Source: Gordonia tangerina
GTDB lineage: Bacteria; Actinomycetota; Actinomycetes; Mycobacteriales; Mycobacteriaceae
Reading direction: 5' to 3'
DNA length: 64,000 nucleotides
NCBI RefSeq assembly: GCF_021556435.1
Contig: NZ_JAKGCU010000008.1
Coordinates: 1-64,000 of the forward strand
Shown: piece by piece, positions 34,279 through 41,885 of the stretch
Layout of the letters: every line of letters begins with the position of its first letter
How positions within the stretch are numbered: the first letter of the stretch is position 1
Position numbers and translations under genes: made by a program
The notes under the pieces: generated by a model
Databases searched by the model: none
Seen by the model: only the letters and a program-made list of their open reading frames with translations
Told to the model about the DNA's origin: nothing

Positions 34279-34549
34279 TTCTCCGTCACATAGGTGCTGC
34301 GGGGCTGAGTGCAGCAATGCTTCGTACCGTGCGATGCCCGATACCTCTGATGACGTTACGGAGATTCGAAATCGCAAATCTATCGACCAAATGTATGAAC
34401 CTGAATCGTCAATGTAGATGACTGACCCCATTTCTGGGGGCTCGTAGTCGGGTCATGGCCGTCAGATGTGCATGCGTCAACGCCCGGCCCCTGCGGTCGG
34501 GTGTGGACGCCGCGCATAGCTGTGCCTCGCGTGCGAGACGGCCCTGCGC
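34279..34549. other. 271-bp gap between DUF222 and PE-PPE genes
   Basis: This region follows the premature end of the DUF222 gene. I looked for the missing HNH domain here in all reverse frames and did not find it. A small hairpin CCCCA-TTTC-TGGGG (34426-34439) is present. The half nearer the PE-PPE gene is more A+T-rich and probably contains its promoter. Confidence 0.5.
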
Positions 34550-36148
34550 CTACGGGTGTCGGCAGCGATAGTCGCGGTAGCGAAAGATCCGGTGGACGCG
34601 CGGGGTCGCCGCGCAGCGGGGCTCGAGCACCGCCGGTGCCGGTGCGAGGACGGCAGGTACCGACTCGTTCCAGCGCACCCGCCGCACGTCGAGTGGGCGC
34701 TGTTCTCCGTTGACTGGGCGTCGTTTCCCGTCGACTGGGCGCTGTTTCCCGTTGACTGGGCGTCGTTTTCCGTCGGGTGGGCTTTGGTGGCCTGGGCTTT
34801 CGTCGTCGACTGTGTGTTCGGCGACGTGGTGGTGTGCGAGCGGGTCGACCTCGGTGGGGTTGTGTGCAGACCCCACGTTGTCGGGGCAGTCGGCTGACGG
34901 TCCGCGCACGTCGGGGGTCGGTGCATCGCATCGCGCGGTCCACGTTGTTGATTCGCTACCGTCGCCGGGGTCGTCGTCGGATGTCGGATCAGCGGCGGTG
35001 TCGGTGGAAGTCGACTGTGCGGCAGAAGGTTCGACCGTAGTGGTGTCGGGTTCGGTGGGCTCATCGGTGCCGGCGGAGTCCGTGCTCTCGTCGACGGGCG
35101 TGGCCGTGGTCTCGGGTGTGACCGCGTTGTCGTCGACCGCCACCGACGGGGTCGCGTCGGCGGCCCGCTTGCGGGTGCGGGCGGTGCAGGTGTCGTAGCC
35201 GCATGCGCATTCCAGGCGCACGTCGGGGACGCTGTGGATTTCGGCGAGGGCGATGGCGCGTCGGTGTCCGACGCGGCGGGGGTCGCGGCGGCAGACGCGT
35301 TCGGCGATGAGGTCGGCGATGCGGTGTTGGAGGTGGATGGCGTGTTCGGCGCTCAGGCAGGCCGACATTTGCATGTGGCCGAAGGCTTCTTTGGCGAAGG
35401 TGACGTTCTGGAAGGCTTGGGCGACGTCTTCGCGGGCTTGGGCGTGCGCGTCGGGGTCCAGGCTGATCAGTGCGCTGTCGAGTTCGTCGCGCAGCACGGT
35501 GTCGGGGGTGGGCCGGTAGGCCAGTTCCAGGGCGATGTCTTCGAAATCGACGGGCGCTTCGGCCGGGTCCTGGGGTGTCTCGTCGCGGCCGTCCGGGTCG
35601 CTGTCGCCGTCAACGCTCGCGTCACCGTCACCGTCGGCGCACGCGTCTGCGTCTGGGGTGGGTTCCTCGACTGGGGTGTCGGGTCGGGGACCGAGCGCTT
35701 GGTCGAGGATGTCGTTGAGGCGTGGTCGCAGGTTGCCTTTGGGGGCGGTCTGCGAGCTGGTGGCCAGTTCGGTGACGCGGTGGGTGCTGAAGTCGCCGGC
35801 GAGGTAGGCCAACCGGATTTTGGGCAGGTCGGCCAGCATGTGTGCCAGTGAGGCCCATTCGCCGGCTTTGCCGCGGGTGATGCCCAGTTGCAGGGAGATC
35901 TCGCCGATGGCGTATTTGTGGGCTTTGGTGTGGGAGCCGGAGTTGGCGTGTGGGCCGTGGCTGTTCAGGCGGTCGTTGTAGGCGCGGTCGCCGATCATGC
36001 CGGCACCGAGCACGGTGCGGGCCTCGGATTGGCGGCTCAAGCGCAGCGTGTCGCGCACTCCGTCGGCGTAGGCCATCTGGTCGGCGACACCATCGAGCGG
36101 CGCCGACAACACGGTGTCATCGGCGTCGTGATCGGTGAAGGAGAACAC
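34550..36148 (-). pseudogene. DUF222 (REP13E12-type) protein truncated at the start of its HNH domain
   Basis: The 532-residue frame has the DUF222 domain in its first ~330 residues (YAIGEISLQLGITRGKAGEWA, THRVTELAT, the CACGYDTC region and VCRRDPRRVGHRRAIALAEIH). It then has a long low-complexity part with four 7-residue repeats of the type PVNGKQR. Family members normally go on to FVRARDRFCRHPGC... and an HNH nuclease motif. Here the protein ends RIFRYRDYRCRHP and stops (TAG). So the HNH zinc-finger nuclease part is absent and the nuclease function is probably lost. GTG start at 36148. Related REP13E12 genes are known prophage integration sites in M. tuberculosis; this one lies about 220 bp from the tRNA fragment at 36372. 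Confidence 0.8.
34694..34777. repeat. four 21-bp tandem repeats inside the DUF222 gene
   Basis: Units of TGGGCG(C/T)(T/C)GTTTCCCGT(T/C)GAC type start at 34694, 34715, 34736 and 34757. Each encodes seven residues on the reverse strand, of the form G-K/E-R/Q-R-P-V-N/D. Units 1 and 3, and 2 and 4, are most alike. Confidence 0.8.
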
Positions 36149-36371
36149 CAGACGACCCTTCTATGAGACGGCGGCGGGCAACGAATCAGCAACCACAATC
36201 AGGCTAACGATGGGGTCCGACAACAACGATCCACCAGCATCGGAGGATGCGGCACCGGCGCGGCGTCATCGAACAGATCCAGAGTATCGACGGGGTACGA
36301 CAATAGTTGGAGCAATGGTCGTCGGCTCCGTTGCCGCCCGATCGAACAATCGTGGATCGGACGCCAACACA
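36149..36371. other. 223-bp gap upstream of the DUF222 gene
   Basis: This stretch holds the promoter side of the DUF222 frame. A forward frame beginning at 36135 runs through it into the tRNA fragment but has no supported product. I see nothing else definite. Confidence 0.4.
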
Positions 36372-36415
36372 GTGCCCCCAGTCGGACTCGAACCGACACT
36401 GGGCGGATCTTAAGT
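36372..36415 (-). repeat. 44-bp duplicate of tRNA 3' half (probable attachment site)
   Basis: These 44 bp match 38999-39042 at 43 of 44 positions (GATCTTAAGT here, GATTTTAAGT there). The match covers the tRNA from the anticodon loop to its 3' end and stops sharply at both sides. It lies in the same orientation, downstream of the tRNA's 3' end. This is what a displaced tRNA end looks like after site-specific integration by a tyrosine recombinase. Confidence 0.8.
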
Positions 36416-36734
36416 ACTTACGACCCGCTCGCGAGCGAACCGTCCGAACCTGCGACTTCGTCCCCGCATGGGCGCCATAAACTCTGTCTGGCAGCAGTTG
36501 TGCTGACGGCAGACGGTCTCCAGGGCATCTTAACCTCGATCGGTGGATCGAGGCTTAGGGCCGAAACCCCACCACACCAGGGGCTTACCCATACCTGGGG
36601 CCGTGCCCACGGTTACCAGCCGAAACTCAAACCAACATCTATGAAGGCTCGTTCATGAATTCTACGCCAGGGCCGAAGCGCCGCCGCTCGGTTGAAATCA
36701 GTGCACACCAACATAATTCACCCTACACGAGAAC
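36416..36734. other. unassigned DNA next to the att-like repeat
   Basis: No gene is visible in these ~320 bp. There is an 8-bp hairpin CCTCGATC-GGTG-GATCGAGG (36534-36553), a smaller one with CCAGG/CCTGG arms near 36577-36600, and a CGCTCGCGAGCG palindrome near 36426. The A+T content rises toward 36700. It may be an element end or a terminator-rich junction. Confidence 0.4.
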
Positions 36735-36995
36735 GTGTCAGGCTACGGCGCGGCTGCGCCGGTCTATCGCAATCCGGGGTGGCCCGGCGTGATACCGCTC
36801 CCACCGGGCGAAAAGTCACCACCGCCCGGTGGTTTCACCGGCCATTCGGGTGCTGACCCAACCGACGCCGACCTCGACGTCGTCGTCGACGATAACTGGA
36901 CTCCCGCGGTCACCATGGGGGTGCGACTGGTCAGTGTGCTCGACGACGACGCGCAACACATCGGGCAGGCCGCCTACATTCGTGGGCTGCTGTAG
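36735..36995 (+). pseudogene. 3' fragment of a DinB-like gene
   Basis: The last 44 codons (36861-36992) encode DLDVVVDDNWTPAVTMGV and then VRLVSVLDDDAQHIGQAAYI and RGLL. They align almost without change to residues 123-165 of the intact DinB-like protein at 9455-9955. The remaining upstream part does not resemble the family apart from a short SGYG, and two of the three metal-site histidines are gone. It is a truncated paralog or homolog. Confidence 0.8.
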
Positions 36996-37005
36996 GTGTC
37001 CGTAT

Positions 37006-37668
37006 TTAGGGCAGCACCCGGTTCACATCGCGCGAGATGATGAAACCGCTGCGCCCATAACAGGTCATGCCCGCCGTAGTTGAGGTACATGAGTTGCCAC
37101 GCACCATGATCGTCTGGCCGTAGGCGAGGGTGCGTGGACTCGGCGCGGTGAAGATGCCCTGAGAGGTGCAGAACTGCGTGACTTTGTCACCGTCGATGCG
37201 AACGGCATACGAATGGTTGGCCGTGTTGCGGCAGGTGACTCCCGAAGAAGCCGGCACCGACGACGCCGCCTGGCAGCCGAAGGGCGGGTTGTCGTCGCCG
37301 TCGACGCGGATGGCGCACCACACGTTGCCGCTGGGGGAGCGGAAGAAGTACTGCCCCGGTGCCGTTTCGAAATCGCGGGCGTCGACATTGGCGTCGTCGC
37401 GCGATGGTTTTGTCGGTGTGCCGGTGACGGGACGGTGTTGCTGCTGGTCGGTACGTGTTGTCCCCGGTGCCAACTTGGTCGAGTCGGCAGACGTCGGAGC
37501 CACCGGAGCGCCGGATGTAGCCGCCGTGTCGGGCGCGCCGGACTCGGTAACGGTGACCGTGTGCGCTGGTTCAGCCGCGGGGGTGGACTGACTTGTGTTG
37601 CAGGCTGCGACGGCCGCAATGAGCGGCGTCAGAACAACGACTGCGGCAAAAACTCTGCGATGGTGCAT
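37006..37668 (-). CDS. lipoprotein with DUF6636-like Cys-rich domain
   Basis: This 220-residue protein has a lipoprotein signal (FAAVVVLTPLIAAVAAC, lipidated Cys23), a Thr/Pro/Ala linker to about residue 95, and a compact C-terminal domain with six cysteines (SPSGNVWCAI, PFGCQAAS, GVTCRNTA, TQFCTSQG, NSCTSTTAGMTCYG). The SPSGNVWCAI start and cysteine spacing are like the DUF6636 domain of secreted actinobacterial proteins. Start is ATG 37668. It is the only apparently intact gene in the tRNA-bounded segment. Its role is unknown; disulfides and a lipid anchor put it outside the membrane. Confidence 0.75.
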   Translation of the reverse strand: MHHRRVFAAVVVLTPLIAAVAACNTSQSTPAAEPAHTVTVTESGAPDTAATSGAPVAPTSADSTKLAPGTTRTDQQQHRPVTGTPTKPSRDDANVDARDFETAPGQYFFRSPSGNVWCAIRVDGDDNPPFGCQAASSVPASSGVTCRNTANHSYAVRIDGDKVTQFCTSQGIFTAPSPRTLAYGQTIMVRGNSCTSTTAGMTCYGRSGFIISRDVNRVLP

Positions 37669-37752
37669 GAGTGCCTCCGGTGCGGGATGGTTGGGTCGCT
37701 CATGATGGATATCGACGCGCGAGGCGGTGGCGTTATACCCGAATCGGGTCTG

Positions 37753-38348
37753 TCATTCGAGTGGTCGACGCGGGGTGTTCAGTCGGGTGTCACCGACGGC
37801 CTGCACGGGGTGGGAAACCGTGCGTAGCACTCGCACGAACTCGTCGCCGGCATCGTCGAGAGCGCCGTCGTTGTGGATGACGAAGTCGCCACTGTGCTCG
37901 GGTGCCGGGTCGGGTCGTGCCAAGCGGTCGGTGACGTCGCGCCGATTCGCGTCCGCGGCCCTGCAGGCGCGCTCGGCGCACCGGGTCGGACACGCTCACC
38001 CGCACGCGGCCAGCCGTGCATAGCGTGTCGCCAGCTCCTCGAGCACACCGCGTGACACGTTGGCGACGACGGTGCGTCCGGTCCGCACGGCATCGTCGAC
38101 GTGTGTGGGATGTCGTAGCGCAAGCCGTGAGCCGTCCAGCGGACCGCGAACTCGCCACGCGCACACCGTGCTTCAAATTCCGCGACGCTCACCGGTTGAT
38201 GCACCTCACCGTCACCGGGAGGGCGGGTGATCACTCTGCGCACTAACGTGGCGTCGCAACGGGCCTTGGCGTAGTCGATGAGCGAGTCCTTGCCGACGCC
38301 GCTGGCGCCCACGACAGCTACGAACGCTCCCGGCCCCAGCGCACTCAC
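37753..38348 (-). pseudogene. phnN: phnN (ribose 1,5-bisphosphate phosphokinase) with frameshifts
   Basis: The first ~80 codons are in one frame: VAVVGASGVGKDSLIDYA with Walker A, RRVITRPPGDGEVHQPVS, then RWTAHGLRYDIPH. The homology then shifts to another frame (DDAVRTGRTVVANVSRGV and LEELATRYARLA), then to a third (VRVSVSDPVRRARLQGRGRE), and finally to a fourth stretch (DVTDRLARPDPAPEHSGDFV and IHNDGALDDAGDE) ending at TGA 37753. At least three indels are needed to restore one product. PhnN makes PRPP from the ribosyl bisphosphate released by the C-P lyase pathway. Its GTG start overlaps the phnM stop by 4 bp, as in a phn operon. Confidence 0.85.
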
Positions 38349-38677
38349 GAGACTCGGATGCCTTCGCGATAGACCGCTCGAACGACCGGTACCTGCCGTC
38401 CGCGCAGGTGGCTGGGTGTCGTCGACACCGTATGCGCCGCAATACGAACCAAGTCGGCGCGCTTACCGACGGCAATCTGCCCTCTGTCGTGCAAGCCGAC
38501 TGCTGGAGCCGGGTTCCCGCTGACCAGTCGGGCGCCGTCGGTCAGCTGAAGCACGCCGTCGGCAGCCAATTGAAACACCGCTTGCAGTGGGCTCGACGGC
38601 ACATAGTCGGACGACAGAATGTGCAGCAGTCCGCGGTCGAGAAGGTCGGTGGCGGCCACGCTGCCCGACTGGCTTCC
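38345..38677 (-). pseudogene. phnM: phnM 3' fragment (alkylphosphonate pathway hydrolase)
   Basis: About 105 C-terminal codons remain: SVAATDLLDRGLLHILSSDY, then VPSSPLQAVFQLAADG, NPAPAVGLHDRGQIAVGKRA and DLVRIAAHTVS. These fit the end of PhnM, the amidohydrolase-fold RPnTP hydrolase of C-P lyase metabolism. Upstream of 38677 the frame loses resemblance and the N-terminal metal ligands are missing. The fragment keeps its 4-bp overlap with phnN. Confidence 0.8.
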
Positions 38678-38998
38678 GGGCTGCCTGCTCGCGCCGGTGC
38701 GCGATGCGATCGTCCATCTTCTCCGCGCGGATCTGGAGCGATCGCATCTAAGGTGTCGAAGGCTGGTTTCTGACGCACAGCTTCCGACACGCCGGTTACG
38801 CAGGAACGTCGTACGCCGCGGCGGTGAGGTTGAGCACCTGGCGCTCCTTCTTTGTCGGCGGAGAAGCCACTTCACCAGATGCTGCCACGCGCCACCGACA
38901 ATCCACGGCGTAAACCGCTTACGCGCCGGGGTAGGACCGCGGTCGCGGAGGCTGAGCGCCCTGGCCAGGCTCATAGTCCTTCTACCTGCGCTGATGCG
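38678..38998. other. unassigned DNA between phnM fragment and tRNA
   Basis: These 320 bp should correspond to the 5' part of phnM if the operon were whole, but no frame resembles it. No integrase or excisionase frame is visible. Confidence 0.4.
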
Positions 38999-38999
38999 G

Positions 39000-39073
39000 T
39001 GCCCCCAGTCGGACTCGAACCGACACTGGGCGGATTTTAAGTCCGCTGCCTCTGCCAATTGGGCTATGGGGGC
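39000..39073 (-). tRNA. tRNA with TAA anticodon (Leu by anticodon)
   Basis: Read on the minus strand the cloverleaf is complete. The acceptor is GCCCCCA/TGGGGGC, the D arm starts GCCC, the anticodon arm is GCGGA-CTTAAAA-TCCGC, and the T arm is GTCGG-TTCGAGT-CCGAC with discriminator A. The loop CTTAAAA gives anticodon TAA, which reads UUA (Leu). CCA is not encoded (the DNA continues CCG). The variable region is only five bases (CCAGT), whereas Leu tRNAs normally have a long one, so the charging identity deserves a check. Its 3' half is duplicated at 36372-36415. Confidence 0.88.
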
Positions 39074-39494
39074 CCGGATGACAGCATGCCATGCACGAAG
39101 AATGAGCCGCCTCCGGGCGCGCCCAGGCGCTCGACGGTGCGGCGCGTTCCCAGAGCGGGAGAACTCCTGCGAATGGCTGCATGATTCCGAGACGCACACC
39201 AGATTGCCGACCCACATGGCGGCAGCCTCTTCCTCCTCTTGTTGATCACCTCCCGGGAGGGGCTGATCACAGATCGCCAGTAAACCAAAGGCGAATCGAT
39301 ACAAGTCAGCAGGTGTGACGTTCCATCGGCTGATTGCCGGGTCCTTGCGCCTGGATCGTTTGCCAGTTCGCGACCCGGCCCGTTCCCCAAAGGATCTAAT
39401 TAGCTGCCCGAAGTTTCCGATTGCTAACTCGGTGCTGTATATCTTCAATCGCGCGTGTTGAGGCGCGTGAAGCGGCGGTGCGGAGGGAACGATC
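39074..39494. other. 421-bp leader region of the 755-residue exported protein
   Basis: No RNA gene or convincing coding region is seen between the tRNA and 39495. From about 39370 to 39460 the sequence is noticeably A+T-richer than its surroundings (for example CTAATTAGC, then GCTGTATATCTTC), which suggests the promoter. Just before the start GGAGGG is the ribosome site. Confidence 0.45.
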
Positions 39495-41762
39495 ATGTTG
39501 GCAGACAACCGGAAACAGCGGCGGGCGCGGGAGCGGAGCGAAGCGCGTAAGTCGCGTCGGGTGCAAAAGGCGGTGGTGGCCCTGAGCGCCGGTATCGCGG
39601 TGGGCGTCGGTGCTGCGGGAGCCGCTGGTGCCGAGACGATCGGGTCGCAGGCGATCGCCGAGAACAGCTACACAACTGTTGAGAATCTGATCGTCATCGC
39701 CGACAACCTCGGGCGTACCCAGGTTGCCATGCTGGCACCGGCCGCATCAGTGTTGCCCGATGGCTGGGTTCCGGTCGTCACCAGCGAGTACTCGACCAGC
39801 ACCGAGCAACTCAACTTCCTGGAGGCGCTCACCCAGGGTGGGCAGCTGTTGCTCGCCGTGCCCGACACCAGTCACGTCCCCGGCGCGTCTACTGCGCTGT
39901 CGGGGATCAGCCCGCAGGTGGCGCAGGCGTTGTCGGCGCTGCCGCTGGCCGACACGCTCGGCAGCGGGGCGACGGTGTACTCGAAGATGGGAACGGCGCT
40001 GGTCGGACTGAACCTCGTCAACCTCGACACGGGTATCCAAAACGGCCTCGCCGACGCGGCGGAGCTCCTCGGCGGCAACAAAGTCGACCAGGATGCCGGT
40101 CAGCTCACCGGAATTCCGTCGATCGACGACGCGCTGGGCTTCTGGACCGGTAGCCGCACCACCTCGAACTGGACGGGAACCGTCAACTGGTTGGGCGCCA
40201 GCGGTACCACCTGGATCAGCCAGGACCAGGTGAGGATGGACGGAATCACCTCCGAACAGCTCACGGCGTTGTTCGGGCAGAATTTGAATCAGCCGGATGC
40301 GCTGGTGGTCTCCAACGGATCGAAGGAACTGGTCAAGGTCGGTGAAACCTGCAGGTGGGGCATCTGTATACCCAAGTACGACTACGTGTGGATTGGCGAG
40401 ACCGACGGCGACGGTAACCAGGTGCACACCACCATCTACGATCCGAACGCAGGAGTCGCTGACGCGTTGTCGGCTCTCGACGGCATCGATGTCGGCGGAT
40501 TCACCATCACCCAGCGTGAGGCCGGCGGCTCCTACACCGGAGCGCTCGGCGGCCAGGCCGGATGGTTGGCCGCCGCGACCCAGGTGGTGGTGCCCGGGAG
40601 CAGCGGAGCCGACGACTATGTCGCGACGGTCCCCGTCTACGCCGCAGGCATCAGCCTGCCCGACGGCCTGTTCACCACCGGCATGCAGCTCAGCCCCGGC
40701 CTGGTGACGACCAGCGGACAGTCGGTGGACTCGGTTCTCGGGAGTAGCACCTCCACCTGGTCACTTCCCGCGTTGGGAGTCGGTGCCCAACAGACGTCCC
40801 TGCTGGAGTCCTCGCACCTCGGACCCGATGGTTTCTCCTACAACTCGGGATGGACGATCGCGGCCATCACTCTCGGTGATGTGACGGTGCCGGTGGTGTA
40901 CTCGCTGGGTTCGGTCAACGTCGGTCCCAACGGGTTCGGCGTGAGCGGGCCGTCGATCATGGGTGTGGGTCTACCGGGATTCCAAGTGGGGTCCGCCCCC
41001 TCTGGCTCCGTATCGTCGACCATCCCAGATGCCATCTCCCAACTGCTCGGCGACGTTCCCACCTCGGTCATCACTCTCACACCGGAGATGCTGTTCCAGC
41101 TGGCACAGATCGAAGATCCGACCGGCGGAGTCCTGAGCGACCCGATCGGCACGCTCGAGTCGGTACTCAGCCCGCTGTTCACCAAGTACGTGACCCCGAC
41201 GGCCACCGAGGTGTCTCAGGCCATCGCCGACGCCGCCACCGAGGCCGTCAACCAGGGCTCGAGCGCCATCGCCGCAGCCTCCGCAAAGGCCGCCGACGTC
41301 ACCTCCGAGCTCGCTGACGCCACAGAGAGTGCCAGTCAATTGGCGGTGACTCCGCAGGACGTTGTCGAACCGAGCGCGGTCGAGACCGCCGTACCGTCGA
41401 GCGTGGGTCGCCATGCCTTGCCCGACGAACGGTACGCACCGACCGACACAACGGATGCCTCGACGACATACGTCGGGCGCCACCGTGCCGATGATGGGGA
41501 GTCGTCAGACGCCGCGAACGATGACGCCACCACCGATGTCGGTTCTGAGGGGACGGGCTCGGATGCCGGCACCGTCACCGCCGGGTCCGACACGGGCAAC
41601 TCGGATAGCGGCAGCGCAGACACCGCCGGCGCAGACGCCGCGGACGCAGGCAGCAGCAGCTCGGATACCGGCAGCTCCAGCGCTGCCGGCCCCGACGGCA
41701 GCGCGGACGTCGGAACCTCTGACAGCAGTGGCTCCGACAGCGGTGACGGTGCTGCCGCCTGA
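39495..41762 (+). CDS. large exported protein of unknown function with Asp/Ser-rich tail
   Basis: This 755-residue protein starts at ATG 39495 with GGAGGG upstream. A long basic head (RKQRRARERSEARKSRRVQK) precedes a signal helix (ALSAGIAVGVGAAGAAGAET), so cleavage is near residue 47. Residues ~48-560 are rich in Gly, Ser, Thr, Val and Leu with few charges and look like a beta-rich surface fold. The only cysteines visible are CRWGIC. An Ala-rich helical stretch follows (~565-620). Then comes a region with two GRH motifs (VGRHALPDERY and VGRHRADDGESS), and finally ~90 residues of almost only Asp, Ser, Ala, Gly and Thr. No known domain is recognised. The form suggests a wall-spanning surface protein. 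Confidence 0.8.
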   Translation: MLADNRKQRRARERSEARKSRRVQKAVVALSAGIAVGVGAAGAAGAETIGSQAIAENSYTTVENLIVIADNLGRTQVAMLAPAASVLPDGWVPVVTSEYSTSTEQLNFLEALTQGGQLLLAVPDTSHVPGASTALSGISPQVAQALSALPLADTLGSGATVYSKMGTALVGLNLVNLDTGIQNGLADAAELLGGNKVDQDAGQLTGIPSIDDALGFWTGSRTTSNWTGTVNWLGASGTTWISQDQVRMDGITSEQLTALFGQNLNQPDALVVSNGSKELVKVGETCRWGICIPKYDYVWIGETDGDGNQVHTTIYDPNAGVADALSALDGIDVGGFTITQREAGGSYTGALGGQAGWLAAATQVVVPGSSGADDYVATVPVYAAGISLPDGLFTTGMQLSPGLVTTSGQSVDSVLGSSTSTWSLPALGVGAQQTSLLESSHLGPDGFSYNSGWTIAAITLGDVTVPVVYSLGSVNVGPNGFGVSGPSIMGVGLPGFQVGSAPSGSVSSTIPDAISQLLGDVPTSVITLTPEMLFQLAQIEDPTGGVLSDPIGTLESVLSPLFTKYVTPTATEVSQAIADAATEAVNQGSSAIAAASAKAADVTSELADATESASQLAVTPQDVVEPSAVETAVPSSVGRHALPDERYAPTDTTDASTTYVGRHRADDGESSDAANDDATTDVGSEGTGSDAGTVTAGSDTGNSDSGSADTAGADAADAGSSSSDTGSSSAAGPDGSADVGTSDSSGSDSGDGAAA

Positions 41763-41775
41763 TCGGTGGCGGGGA

Positions 41776-41814
41776 TCAACGCCGACACGCTTTGATCGGT
41801 CGTGTCGGCGTTGA
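41776..41814. terminator. strong hairpin terminator
   Basis: TCAACGCCGACACG (41776-41789) pairs perfectly with CGTGTCGGCGTTGA (41801-41814) around an 11-nt loop. It lies 14 bp after the stop of the exported protein and 71 bp from the convergent gene's stop, so it can end both transcripts. Confidence 0.85.
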
Positions 41815-41885
41815 CCTCTGGTCAGGGGGCGCGATTTATCGTGGCGATCCCCACACCGTCGTAGATTTGTTGGCCGCGGGCCTCG

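Noticed and set aside
34426-34439. An insertion-sequence end near the truncated DUF222 gene
   Set aside because: The CCCCA/TGGGG hairpin is only 5 bp per arm, and no matching opposite end, transposase or target duplication is present.
36135-36413. A forward frame ending in PPVGLEPTLGGS
   Set aside because: The end is merely the translated tRNA fragment; the same false peptide appears over the intact tRNA at 39001-39040.
36372-36415. A second complete tRNA gene
   Set aside because: Only the 3' half is there; upstream of the anticodon loop the sequence does not pair with the acceptor or D arm.
36416-38998. An integrase or excisionase gene inside the tRNA-bounded segment
   Set aside because: I looked for catalytic Arg/His/Tyr or Ser-recombinase motifs in all frames and saw none; the element is called a remnant for that reason.
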